NCBI GenBank assembly: GCA_024291935.2
Contig: CM044314.1
Coordinates: 24,278,001 to 24,342,000, forward strand
Reading direction: 5' to 3'
DNA from: Okapia johnstoni
Taxonomy: Eukaryota > Chordata > Mammalia > Artiodactyla > Giraffidae
DNA: 64,000 nt
Made by a program: the position numbers and the translations under genes. Under the pieces are notes generated by a model. It did no database searches. It was not told where the DNA came from and saw nothing but the letters and a program-made list of their open reading frames with translations. This document shows positions 33,311-45,224 of the stretch, piece by piece (within the stretch, counting starts at the first letter, position 1; the number at the start of each line of letters is the position of its first letter).

Positions 33311-34377
33311 ACATGAGCTGAGTTTAAAATAGTGGTTTTTTTTTTTCTGATTTCATCTCTTCTCTTCCATAAGATATTGTCTGGGAGCATGGGTGTAGCT
33401 TACTGCATCTCCATGAGGAAGAGGGAGAAGAGACTTCACATCCATGCAGAGGGCACAGCAACCTTGACGGTGGGCTGACTTTATCGGTCTGCTCCCTGGT
33501 CCCATCTTGCTTTTGGAGGTGATATGCCACCCCCATCCTTTGGCATCTGTGCCTGCAGCCATGAGACTGCCACCCTGAGTGATGTTTTACTCCTGAACCA
33601 GGGCTCTGACATTCCACAGATGTGCTCAGAGTTCCTTGGAGCACATGGGAACTCCTTCTGTCCTGTTACACAAGAATGTATGATTTATTCATCTCTTAAG
33701 AGGTGTAGATTATACAAACAATGTATTATGCCACAAATTCCAGCCTTGTTCCTGTCAGTATTTATTTGAGAGTCTGATGCCATATCATAAAAATGATATG
33801 AACAGTAAGAACTAAAATTTATCGGTACTAGTTGAAACAATAAGATTGACAACTTGTTGAAATAATAAAACACAAAGTGTTTTTCTTTTTAAAGAGAGAA
33901 AGAAATTTAGTATTCACATGGGATGGAAACTAAATCCCTTTTGGTAAATCATGATCTAACCAATGTAGCAAAGTAATATAACAAGATGCATACCATCCTC
34001 AAAATTGATTACACTTTCAAGTTAAACATCTTCTGAACGGCCATATATAGCAATTCTCATTGCCCTGATGTAAATGGACTAGTTCATAGTGAAATAAGTT
34101 TAAATAAATTAATATACCTATAGCACTGAGAGTGCTGCCTAGTAACTGTAAGTACCATATGAATAAGCAATTATTATTCATTATAGAACTCAGAGCTGTT
34201 TGTTACATTATACATTTTACTTTCCACATGAAAAAACAGTTTATAGTAACATTACACTGCAAATCTATCAACTTTATCCCAATAGCTATTTTAGAACTTT
34301 TTGAGGCCTAAATGAATATGCATTGTCGAAACCATGAATAATCTATACTAATAGTTGGATTTCCTGATTGTATTGCA
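33311..34377. other. Unassigned intergenic DNA
   Basis: Nothing recognised; mostly AT-rich after 33.7 kb. Confidence 0.4.
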
Positions 34378-34474
34378 TTTTTGCCATACATTGACATGAA
34401 TCAGCCATGGCTGTTAATACTGCTATGCCAGCTTTGTGTTTATAAGACAATATTTGTCCTCTAATGATTTTGTG
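34378..34474 (+). repeat. Right copy of a 97-bp dispersed duplication
   Basis: Matches 32443-32538 through TTTGCCATACATTGACATGA and TGTTAATACTGCTATGCCAG to TTTTGTG, with one single-base insertion (TATAAGACAA) and scattered substitutions. It lacks the L1 3'-end bases present left of the first copy. Confidence 0.85.
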
Positions 34475-34689
34475 AAATTTCCACTTCACATTTAACCAAC
34501 ATAAACTTTTTCCAGCTGAGGCTTGTCAAGGCTCAAATTTGAGCCGAGGATTTTTGTTTAGTTTCTTGTTTGTTTTGTCAAGGGGCTTAGCATATGGATG
34601 AAACGAATGGACTTTGGATCAGACAATCTAGGTTCTAAGACTGTGTGACAGAACACAGTTTGTGTGGTTTATAAAATATCTAGGAGTAA

Positions 34690-36560
34690 AATGTATGACA
34701 ATAATAGAATAACGAATAGACAGAATAATAAAGAAGAAAGAGAAAATGGAAGTATAGTATGTTAAGGTCCTCTTACATACGTAAAGTGGTGTGACATCAC
34801 TTGTAAGGAGGTTGTGATGAACTAAAGATGTACACTATGAACTCTAAAACAACCGCTAAAGTAACAAAACAAAGATTTGTAGCTCAAAAGCCAATAAAAG
34901 AGATAAAACAGAATCATAAAAATTCAATTAACCCTAAGGAAGCCAGAAAACAGAGAAAAGGAAATAAAGAGCAGATGGGACAAATGGAAAACAACGAGCA
35001 AGATGATTGACTTAAATGTAATCAATTTAATAATCACATTAAGTATAAATAACTAAACCCATAATTAAAAGTCAGAGATAATCAGATTGAATTAAAAAAG
35101 CAAGACCTAACTATATGCTACTTATAAGAAGTGCACTTTAAATAAAAAGACACAATTAAGTGAAAAACAAAAAAACTGAGAAAGGTATACCACGATAACA
35201 CTAGTCAAAAGGAAGCTAAAATGGCTATATTAATATTCCACAAAGTAAATTTCAGAGTAAAGAATATTACCAAGGATAAAGAAGATTATTTCATAATAAA
35301 CAAAAGGGTGAGTTTATCAGGAGGACATGAAAATGCTCACAGTTCTACAGTGTAAATCTTTATGAACCTAATAACAAAGTTTTAAAATAATTGGTACAAA
35401 GATGAAAGGAGAAAAAACAAATTGGTAATTATAGTCAGAGTTTCAACATGACTCTTTCAATAGCTAATAGAAAATCAGTAAGGACACTGAAGATTTGAAC
35501 TGCACTATGAAATTTATAGAATACTCTGTAGATGTTGTACCATAAAACAAGTCTCAATAACTTTAAAAAGATTGAAGCCAAACAAAGTGTGTTCTCTGAC
35601 CACAATAGATTAATTAGAAATCAATAACAAAAAGGTCTCTGGAAAATCCCCCAAATATTTGGAGACTAAACAACATGTTTCTAAATGACCCATAGGATGG
35701 AGAAGAAATAAAAAGAGAAATAAGATATTTTTAATTGAATGCAAATGAAAATACCACATAGCAAAATTTGTGGGGGTGTAGCTTTAGCTATACTAGAAGG
35801 AAATCAATAGCATAAGTGCATACATGAGAAAAGAAAAAATGACTTAAATCAATAACGTCAACTGCTACCACAAGAAACTAGAGATTAGAGAGCAAATTAA
35901 GTCAAAAATAAGCAGAAGGAGGGAACCAATGAGGATCAGAGAGAAATTAAATGAAACAGACAACAGAAAATTGATAAAACCACGTCTTTGAGGTCAATAA
36001 CACTGATGAATCTCTAGCTAAAGTGACACAGCGTGACAGCACTAGAGATTATATAGACATTAAAAGGATAATAAAGGGATATTTTAACAACTTTAGGCCA
36101 ATAATTTCAACAACTTAGATGTAACAGGTTAATTCCTCAAAAGACATAAATTACCAAAGCTCATTCTGAAAGAAACTAAATAACTCTATATCTACTAAAG
36201 ACATTGAAAGTGTAGTTAAAAACTTCCTCTCATGGAAAATGCCAGACCTCGATGATTTTATTGGTGAATTCTGCAAATTATTTAAGGAAGAAATAACAGC
36301 AATTCAATACACAGTCTTCTATAAAATCAAAAAAGAGGAAATAATTCTCAGCTCAGTTTCTGAGGCCAGAATCATCCTGATTACCAAAATAATACACATT
36401 GCAAAAACACAAAACTATAGATGAATACCTCTCAAGAACTCAGTGTAAAACATTCTAAGTAATATTTTAGCAGATCAAATCCTACAGATACCAAAAGGAT
36501 TATACATCATGACCATATGGAATTTACCCCCAGGAATGCAAATTTCATTACAGAATATCA
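34690..36560 (+). mobile_element. L1 LINE, ORF2 5' half, sense
   Basis: Follows mammalian L1 ORF2 in order: TAATCAGATTGAATTAAAAAAGCAAGACCTAACTATATGC near 35077, ACCACGATAACACTAGTCAAAAGGAAGCTAAAATGGCTATATTAATATTCCAC near 35191, GACCACAATAGATTAATTAGAAATCAATAAC near 35599, GACATTAAAAGGATAATAAAGGGATATTTTAACAAC near 36056, and TTGGTGAATTCTGCAAATTATTTAAGGAAGAAATAA near 36262. Frames are broken throughout. Confidence 0.85.
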
Positions 36561-36599
36561 TTGGCTTTTAGTCCCATAGAGCTTCTTGTCTTCCATGCC

Positions 36600-37050
36600 A
36601 CCTTCTACTGAGGGTCTGTTACTTTATTCCAGTTCCTTATTGCAAATTAACAAACTACACCAAAACTTAGTGGCTTAAAAGAACCATTTGTTTTTAAGCA
36701 ACAATTTCAAAACAACTGTTGTTTTTAAAACAAAGATTTGATTTTGCTCACAATATTGTAATTCACAATTTTTGGAAGAGGTCAACTGGACAGTCACTCT
36801 CTGAGCTACATAGGGTCAACTAGGGTCCCTGGGGCTGAGGTATTCCTTCCAGATGGCTTCTTTATTCAATGTGTTTCAGTGGTCACTGGTCTTTCTTGGC
36901 CTTTCTCTCTTTTCACATAGTATCTTACTCTCTAATGAGTCTTCTCATAGTTGGGCTTCTTGTAATGGACTTCAGCTAGTCAGACTTCTTACATGGCAAC
37001 CCAGGGCACCAAGAGGACAAGATAATAGATATTGGTCTTAAAGGCTATGC
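36600..37050 (-). mobile_element. Old LTR-like dispersed repeat
   Basis: AACAAACTACACCAAAACTTAGTGGCTTAAAAGAACC at 36648 matches the end shared with 25322-26110 and 42230-42720. Family not named. Confidence 0.4.
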
Positions 37051-37207
37051 CTAGAACTGGCATAGCTTCATATCTGTCATACTCCATAGGACAAAACAGG
37101 CACAGATCAACCCAGATCCAAAAGGAGGGAAAAGACACCCATTTCTATGGGAAAGGTATCAAAGAATTTGTAGCCATCTTTAGCCTGCCTTATACGTTTA
37201 CCCCAGG

Positions 37208-37266
37208 GGCTTCCCTGGTGGCTCAGATGGTAAGGCATCTGTCTGCAATAAAGGAGATCCTGTTGT
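37208..37266 (+). mobile_element. Bov-tA SINE head fragment
   Basis: GGCTTCCCTGGTGGCTCAGATGGTAAGGCATCTGTCTGCAATAAAGGAGATCCTG; only the tRNA-derived 59 bases remain. Confidence 0.9.
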
Positions 37267-37284
37267 GAGTTGAGGGGAAATAAC

Positions 37285-37720
37285 TCACTGATTTTTTAAA
37301 AAATACCTTTATTAGGTTATAATTTACACACCATACAATTCACCCATTTAAAGTGTACAAGTCAGTGTTTTTTAATATATTCAAAGTTGTGAATATATCA
37401 TCATCACAATCTAATTTTAAAATATTTGTCTCCACTAAAAGACAGATTTCCCAGCCCAATTTTCCCCAAACCTCCCAGCCTTAGGCAGTTATTAAAATAC
37501 AATATGTGATCTTTAAGACCAGTTTATTTTGTTCAGCAAAATATTTTCAATATCTCTATGTGTTGGAAAATATATCAATTCTCCATTTCTTTTTATTGCT
37601 GAACACATTTCCAGTCAATGAATATATCACATTTCATTTACCCATTCATCTGTTGACAGACATTTGGGTACTTGTTATAATTTTTTAAATTAATTTCTAG
37701 GCTACATTTTAAATATTTTG
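37285..37720 (-). mobile_element. L1 fragment, antisense
   Basis: Complement-L1 landmarks: TTATTAGGTTATAATTTACACACCATACAATTCACCCATTTAAAGTGTACAAGTCAGTG and ATTTACCCATTCATCTGTTGACAGACATTTGGGTA. Confidence 0.78.
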
Positions 37721-38045
37721 ACCAGCAAGCCATAGTCTCAATTACTTTTTAAAAATCTTGAAGTAGTTTTGACATTCTGCCTTCTTATTTCAGCTCCCGC
37801 TGAAAACAGGTGTGCTTTTTGTGGTCTACTGAGCACCACGTTTTTCTCATTTTTGTGCACAACACTGAAGAGCTGTCTGCTGTCCTAAGCACAGGAAGGC
37901 TGTGATGTGTCATATAAGTTTCTTTCACTCATGAGTTACAGTGCTGCTGGTTGTGAGTTCAATGTTCATGAATCAACAATAAGTATTAAATATAGTGTCT
38001 TTAAATGGAAACACACATAAAACAAGGTTATGTATTAAATGTGTG

Positions 38046-38253
38046 CTTGTGTGGGCTCACTCAGTCGTGTCCAACCCTTTCCAGCCCCATGAACTCTAGC
38101 CTGCTAGGCTCCTCTGTCCATGGAGTTTTCCAGGCAAGAATACTGGAGTGGGTTGCCATTTCCTCCTCCAGGGGATCTTCCCAACCCAAGGACTGAATTC
38201 ATGTCTCCTACATTGGCAGCCAGACTCTACCACTGCACCACCTGGGAAGCCCT
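38046..38253 (-). mobile_element. Bov-tA SINE
   Basis: Antisense copy from GGGCTCACTCAGTCGTGTCCAACCC to GCACCACCTGGGAAGCCC. Confidence 0.92.
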
Positions 38254-38449
38254 TATGTATTAAGCAGTTGGTGAAAATGCGACTCGAGTTTCACAGGAAC
38301 CTAACTCTGTATTTCCCTCAGGAGCAAATGGTTCAGTATTTGTTAATTCACTGTTGGAGATGACTTCATAGAACATTATTATAATAATGAGAATTGACAG
38401 TATAAATAAATGCACATATAATTTTCAAATTTGCATCATATAATACATT

Positions 38450-39100
38450 GTTTTCCAACTCTATTCTCTAAATGAATGCATGATGGAAACATTTTCGTAT
38501 CAGTACATTATATCAAATGAAATCTTTTAAATGCATGGCAAATAATCTATAGTCAAATCTGACCTGCTGCCTCTTTTTATAAATGAGGTCGTATTGAAGC
38601 ACTGCCTTGTTCATTCATTTTATTATTGCCTATGACTGCTTTTGCATTCCAATAGCAGACCTGAGCAGTTGAATATGAGACCATGAGGCACCCACAACCT
38701 ACAACATTTACTATCTGCCCCTTTACAGAAAAAATCTTAACCAAACTCTGCTTCAAACTGTTGTAGGAGATTCTGTGGCATGGATATTCAACAGTTCAGT
38801 CATTCCTTTATTTGAAGGATTATAGGTCCTTTATTTATTTATGTTATTTTAAGTAATTCTACATGGATCACTGCCAACATTTATTTGTGTGAACTAGTGC
38901 AAATATTTCTTAAAGTTTCTTAGAAGGGGAATTGCTAGTTAAGTGTGTACATGTATTTGAACGCTTGAGAAATACTAGTAAATCTCCTTCCAGACAGCTT
39001 GTACATTTACACTTCTATAAGAGTATATTTCTCTTTACCCCTACTAAAACTCAAGATTATCAAAATAATTGTTTGCCAAAATGATGAATGAAGACATTTT
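38450..39100 (-). mobile_element. Diverged L1-like sequence, antisense
   Basis: Complement-L1 traces such as AGAAGGGGAATTGCTAGTTAAGTG, AATCTCCTTCCAGACAGCTTGTACATTTACAC and CCTACTAAAACTCAAGATTATC. Boundaries are uncertain. Confidence 0.45.
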
Positions 39101-39758
39101 TTTCTCCTTGTTGTTTTATTATGCTTTCCCCTAATAATCAGCGAGAAGAATTTGCTATTTCTCTATATTCATAATCATACCACTACCACTTGGGCAAATA
39201 TATACACTTTGTAATTTGGAGTATAAACATATGTGTTTACTCTCCTACTTTTCAAGACTAACTCACTTATGTTTTTGCTGGCTTTTAACTATCTTCACTC
39301 CTCTTTTTACTTCTTTCTCCTGTATTTCACCGAAATAATTGGGAATTGCAATTTCAGGCTATGGTTCACTTATTTAAAAAACAAAAACAAAACAATATTT
39401 GCTCCTACTTTTTAAGGAATCCTGATTCAAAAACAGAAGTCCACTTTATAGCCATATCATTTACAACTGTTGATATACATGTATGTTTCTTTGCTTACCA
39501 TTCTTCTTTGATTTAGGTGTCATCTTTTTCCCTGAAAGTCTTTTTCCTTTATATTGGAGTATATCCTCAAATTATTTTTTTTGGAAGAGATGTAACAGTG
39601 TGTAGTGGACGTTGTTATCTGGCAATCCAGTACCCTTTTTTTCCTTTTTTCTTTCAAAGAAAACTCTTTTGAGGTATTCACACTCCTCTCCTGCTTAAAC
39701 AATATGACTCAGGGCAAGTGATCCCTGTTCCCATTTTGTGGATTAAGATAATCAGCAC
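39101..39758. other. Unassigned intergenic DNA
   Basis: AT-rich; nothing recognised. Confidence 0.4.
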
Positions 39759-39945
39759 ATCGCCGACTCAATGGACATGAGTTTGAGTAAGCTCCAGGAA
39801 TTGGTGATGGACAGGGAAGCCTGGTGTGCTGCAGTCCATGGTGTCGCAGAGTCAGACACGACTGAGTGACTGAACTGAACTGAACTGAACTGAACTGAAA
39901 GCCCACGACTGAGTGACTGAACTGAACTGAACTGAACTGAAAGCC
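39759..39945 (+). mobile_element. BovB LINE 3' tail with internal duplication
   Basis: Sense BovB end: GCCGACTCAATGGACATGAG, TGATGGACAGGGAAGCCTGG.., GACACGACTGAGTGACTGAACTGAAC. The last 47 bases (39857-39903) recur as a 42-base copy (39904-39945) that differs by one ACTGA unit. Confidence 0.92.
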
Positions 39946-40373
39946 CATACTGCTGTCTGTATTGTCTGTTTCCTTCCAAGTCTGTTGTGTTTGCTCACCT
40001 TTGTCCTTCTCTTTCACGCATGTTTCACGTGTTTTAATGACAGAAGGCAACTGAGTGAGCCTTCTTGTGTGTTTCCTTAACAACTTCCCATCAGTCTCCT
40101 TTCCTGAAGGTGTTTTGGGGAGAAGTTAGGCATGGCAGGGAGCCATATAACTGTCGATGGCTCTTATTCAGGGCATGATGTAAGTTCATATACCTCTTAC
40201 CCTTGGGGAGAGATACCTTTATATTTCCTCCCTGTCAGTCCAAAATTACCTCATTCTCTCCCATGCTTCTCTAAGGGAAAATTATCCACTCTGTCATTTT
40301 CTCTACACTGTTTAGATCCTTGGGAAATGAATGAGGGGCCTTAATTTTCAGATAAACATCTCTATTGCCAGCT
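39946..40373. other. Unassigned intergenic DNA
   Basis: Nothing recognised. Confidence 0.4.
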
Positions 40374-40383
40374 AATTGTTTGT

Positions 40384-41380
40384 CAGTTCAGTCGCTCAGT
40401 AGTGTCCAACTCTTTGTGAACCCATGAACCGCAGCACGCCAAGCCTCCCTGTCCATCACCAACTCCCGCAGTTTACCCAAACTCATGTCCATTGAGTTGG
40501 TGATGCCATCCAGCCATCTCATCCTCTGTTGTCCCCTTCTCCTCTTGCCCTCAATCTTTCCTAGCATGAGGGTCTTTTCAAATGAGTCAGCTCTTCGCAT
40601 GAGGTGGCCAAAGTATTGGAGTTTCAGCTTCAACATCAGTCCTTCCAATGAACACCCAGGACTGAGCTCCTTTAGGATGGACTGGCTGGATCTCCTTGCA
40701 GTCCAAGGGACTCTCAAGAGTCTTCTCCAACACCACAGTTCAAAAGCATCAATTCTTCAGCGCTCAGCTTTCTTTACAGCCCAACTCTCATGTCCATACA
40801 TGACTACTGGAAAAACCATAGCCTTGACTAGCTGGACCTTTGTTGACAAAGTAATGTCTCTGCTTTTTAATATGCTATCTAGGTTGGTCGTAACTTTCCT
40901 TCCAAGGAGTAAGCGTCTTTTAATTTCATGGCTGCAATCACCATCTGCAGTGATTTTGAAGTCCAGAAAAATAAAGTCAGCCACTGTTTCCACTGTTTCC
41001 CCATCTATTTGCCATGAAGTGATGGGACCAGATGCCATGATCTTAGTTTTCTGAATGTTGAGCTTGAAGCCAACTTTTTCACTCTCCTCTTTCACTTTCA
41101 TCAAGAGGCCCTTTAGTTCTTCTTCACTTTCTGCCATAAGGGTGGTGTCATCTGCATATCTGAGGTTATTGATATTTCTCCTGGCAATCTTGATTCCGGT
41201 TTGTGCTTCCTCCAGCCCAACGTTTCTCATGATGTACTCTGCATATAAGTTAAATAAGCAGGGTGACAATGTACAGCCTTGACATACTCCTTTTCCTATT
41301 TGAAACCAGTCTGTTGTTCCATGTCCAGTTCTAATGGTTGCTTCCTGATCTGCATATAGGTTTCTCAAGAATTTCTCAAG
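40384..41380 (-). mobile_element. BovB LINE, 5'-truncated, with well preserved C-terminal ORF
   Basis: A 1-kb antisense BovB copy between perfect 10-bp duplications AATTGTTTGT (40374-40383 and 41381-41390). It is 5'-truncated within the reverse transcriptase. Next to the truncation point it carries a local TTTCTCAAGAA repeat (41361-41380). Confidence 0.95.
40388..41368 (-). pseudogene. BovB reverse transcriptase C-terminal half, one nonsense codon
   Basis: On the minus strand from 41368 the frame reads through RT motif B (GVCQGCTLSPCLFNLYAEY), the catalytic YADDTTLMA box (near 41160) and the RT thumb/C-terminal region to a TGA at 40757-40759. Past that codon the same frame stays open to 40388 (residues like [15 protein letters not shown] and [11 protein letters not shown]). 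The single break lies where other copies read CGA, so it looks like CpG decay. The N-terminal endonuclease and RT fingers are missing, so no active protein is possible. Related BovB ORFs are about 1000 residues long. Confidence 0.85.
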
Positions 41381-41390
41381 AATTGTTTGT

Positions 41391-42229
41391 AATTAGGCAC
41401 AATGTTCAATTCCCTGATAAGCCCTTTTGCTGTTTTTCAGCAAGCTGATGAATTTGTCATTTAAAAGTAAGTTTTATCTCATTTTGTGGGGCTTTTAAGG
41501 GAAGAAATACTGTGCTCAGGACTCCGTCTTGAAGTGGGAACTATAAAGTAACTTTACCAGCACGTGGATTCTCTAAGTCCTTACTGTGCTTGGCACACCA
41601 GGCTAAGGGGGAAATGTGAATATGGGGGAGGGTCAACTGAACTTATTAATAGAGTTTCCTTGGGAAAAAATAAGAAAAGAGTCTTGTTTATATTTTTATT
41701 GTCATATCTAGGGAACATCTGGAAAACATCGTTGTCACTAATTCACTCCATTTGTATCATTTCATCAAGAAGTAAAAACTAAAAGGAAATCCCAAAAAAC
41801 AGTGTTTTCTTTTTCAGGGCCAAACATTTTTTGTTATTATAGACATGTTTGATTATAGCTCCTGATAGAGCTCTCAACATTTGGTAAGCCAAGATTATAA
41901 TAAGTATACACTGTTACAGATTGCTGACTATAATAGTTGCTACTGTTGTTAATAAGAAGTATTCAGTGAGTACCTCCTATATATATGCAGTGTGATGTTC
42001 CAGAATGCAGGAGATACAGCATTTACATGTGGCTCCTGCCTGCAAAGGACATATGGTTTGGTTGGAGGGATAGTATTAATGGTCCTAGTGTAGTCTGAGA
42101 TCATGAATTGTGTGGTTCTGACAATGAAGGATCGACAGAGACTCAGGGCATTAGGGTGCTAAAGTATACTAAGGTATTTAAGCTGGTCCTTGAAGACTGA
42201 TTAGGCTTGAAGTATGGAATTACAGTATG
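41391..42229. other. Unassigned intergenic DNA
   Basis: Nothing recognised. Confidence 0.4.
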
Positions 42230-42720
42230 TGGGCTGTAGTCATTATCTATTGCTATTTAATATATCAGTTTAAAACAATACACATTTATTATCTCATAGC
42301 TCCTGTGGGTGGTGAATCCCTGTGGAGCACAATCGAGTGATCTGACTCAGGGTCTCTCATGAGATCAAAGTGTTAGCCAGGGCCAGGGTCTCATTTGAGG
42401 CTCAAACAGGGAAGGAGTCAATTCCAGGCTCTCATGACTCTTGACAGGCTTCAGGTTGTTGAGGGCTGTTGGACTGAGGGGTCATTCCTCCTGGCTGTTG
42501 GTGGACTATGCTCCATTCTTTACCACACGAACTTCTCCAACACAGCAGTTTGAATCATCAGTCAGCAAGAGAGAATCTCCTGGCTAGATGGAAGTTATTG
42601 TTGCACATAACCTAATCAGGCCAGTGACCTTCCTTCACCTGTGCTGTATTTCACTGGTCAGAAGCAAGTTCCAGGTCCTGTCCACATACAAGGGCCATGC
42701 TACTGTGCTTATTACCGTGG
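42230..42720 (-). mobile_element. Old LTR-like dispersed repeat
   Basis: GTCATTATCTATTGCTATTTAATATATCAGTTTAAAACAATACACATTTATTATCTCATAGCTCCTGTGGG, then GTTGAGGGCTGTTGGACTGAGG, and CACTGGTCAGAAGCAAGTTCCAGGTCCTGTCCACA. Same family as 25322-26110; the fullest copy in the window. Confidence 0.5.
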
Positions 42721-43889
42721 ACCAAGCCTACAGGAGAAAGATGAGCTCTGAATAGAGCATAACACACACAGAGGCGTGGAGGGGACCATGAGATGCTTCA
42801 GATCAGGTACAGGGACAGTGTGATATGGGCAAGGAGGGGAGGCACAAGTCCAATGGCTGAGAAGCTTGCCTGAGAATAAAAGGTGGCACAGGGCTCTGTG
42901 TGACGAGAAGACACCATGAGAAATACCCATGTGGATCTCCTACAGTGTTCTTGCTAAAAACATTTAAACTCAAATCTCATCAAACCTTTAGACATAACTC
43001 CAGTTATAGGAAATGCAGGGACAGAGGACCAATAAAATGATGCCAGGAGGAAACGATCTGGCAAAATCCTTAGAGTGAGACGTTTCTCATGACAAGTGGT
43101 CTAGTCTCTCCGACAAACCAATATTATGCAAATATAAGGGGTTAGGAAGGCTAGTTTAGATAAAAACAGAACACAACACTTGGATCATGGTTCTAAAAAA
43201 CAACTATGGGAGACATTTGAGGTGGACATTTACATTTGGAAATTATTAACTATGAAGCATTGAAGGATAAAATGTCATGAAAACCGTAACTTATTTTAAA
43301 ATGGTTCAGAAAATACACATACATAGTCTTGTGTTGGGAAGTCATAGCAGAAAAAGCAAAATATTATAAGACTTGGGAAGATGACAATAACCTCAAATAG
43401 GCTTTGCTATAAAATTCCAAAAAGGCATCTTCCTTGATGCCTTGTCTTAGTGAAAACTGTGTCTTTCCCTTCAAATTAGCAGTGTTCTGCTCAGAGCAAT
43501 TGCTCCATTATTTCTTATTACATGGAAAATGTTCAAAGACATTAGGCCACCTTTGTGCTCAAAATGGCTGCAAAAGAGAAGGACTTCTTCTTACAGAACA
43601 AGTCTGGAGATAGCTGTTGCTGTCCAGGTTCAGCTGTTCTATGATGTTCCCTGAGACCCTGGATCACTCTGTCTCCCTGCAACTCCATGATTAGTGATGG
43701 ATTTCACATTCGCATTTGCTGCCCTGTTTGCAGGTGGCGGCAGTGGCCTTCAATGTAAGAGGAAAGGGAAGCTTCCCATGGGACCTTCACTGTCTTATCT
43801 TTGGCCATAACTGCTCCCATGAGCTGCAAGGGAGTCTGGGAAACCAGTATCAAGCCATTTCCCCACCCCACCCCCAACTGAAATATTGT
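42721..43889. other. Unassigned intergenic DNA
   Basis: No exon or repeat is firmly recognised. Confidence 0.4.
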
Positions 43890-44083
43890 TGAATTGGCTC
43901 AGTGGTAAAGAATCTGCCTGCCAATGCAGGTGATGCTGGTTCAATCCCTGGGTTGGGAAGGAGGAGGAAATGGCAATCCACTCCAGTATTCTTGCCTGGG
44001 AAATTCCATGGACAGAGAAGCCTGGCAGGCTACAATCCATGGGGTGAAAAGAGTCAGACACGATTTAGTGGCCAAACAACAAC
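43890..44083 (+). mobile_element. Bov-tA SINE
   Basis: Sense copy missing its first bases (starts TTGGCTCAGTGGTAAAG) and ending AGTGGCCAAACAACAACA. Confidence 0.92.
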
Positions 44084-44089
44084 ACATCA

Positions 44090-44262
44090 ATAGTTGAATT
44101 ATAATGTTGTGTTAATTACTGCTGAACAGCAAAGTGACTCAGTTATACATATATGTTCATTCTTTTTCATGTTCTTTTCCATCATGGTTTGTCAAAGGGT
44201 ATTGGATGTGGTTTCCTGTGCTATTCAGTAGGACCTTGCTGTTTATTCAAGTATTAAGCCAT
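44090..44262 (-). mobile_element. Cetartiodactyl L1 3' end fragment
   Basis: Antisense: AACAGCAAAGTGACTCAGTTATACATATATGTTCATTC, CCATCATGGTTTGTCAAAGGGTATTGG, CTGTGCTATTCAGTAGGACCTTGCTGTTTAT. Confidence 0.75.
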
Positions 44263-45224
44263 TCTAAACTCTCTTAGCAGGAAGCAAAGCAGTTGAGGTT
44301 ATGAACTGGATTCTGGAGAAGGAGCTAACAAGCAGGTTTGAGCTCCAACTGTTTCCTACCATGTCTAAATGTATCGTCTAAGTGGATTTCTTTAGCAAGT
44401 ATCCATACACAAAGGAAAACAAAAAATTGGAAAAAAAAAAAAACTAATTTGAGAAGTTATTGCATTTAGTATGGATAGAGCATGAATTCTTTCTGTAAAC
44501 ATTTCACAAGGTCCTGGCTACACACCAAATACTGGGCTGAAATCCATGGAGATGGGGATGAATTAGGGATGTCCCATATCCTTAGGAAGTTAACAGTGCA
44601 ACTGTGGAAACAGGCCTGTAAATGGATTATTACAATATAATGTGGGAAAGGTCCTGTAAAAGAAACACTAAACAGACAGTGATAAACTAGCCCAGAGACT
44701 CAGAAGTGTTTGAGAGAAAATTTGGCTCAAGTGAAGGCCTGGTGATGAGGACAGCTTGGCGCCCAAGAGCTGTGAACAGCATTATGTGACCACTCTTGTG
44801 AGGACTTGGGTGCGTTCTAAGAATTTTCCTCTTTCAGCTTTGCAGAAAATGTGCAAGACGCAGAGTCAAGTCTCCTTCTGGTCCTGCTGCTGATGAGCTG
44901 TGGAAGCTCAAGCTTGAAATTCAACTCAGGGAGTCCCTTTATTTAGCACCTCAATCCTAGAATGATTCCCGTCCTGTAAGAACACCGGTGTTTCATGTGC
45001 TGGTTCTTAACTGCGGAGCTGCTGTGGTGGTTGGAATGGCAGCCATCTGCCAGCACTTGGTAAATTTTTGGGGTAGAACAAGCCAGACATAACTTACTGT
45101 GGCAAATTTGTACCTGGAAATCACGGCATTGTGATGGCAGAGAAGCCCTGTGGTCTTGGAGGAGTCTCAGCAAACTGCGAAGTAAAACCTGAAGGATTTC
45201 CTGGGACAGCACCGGCTTTCTGAT
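44263..45224. other. Unassigned intergenic DNA
   Basis: Contains an A13 run near 44432; nothing else recognised. Confidence 0.4.
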
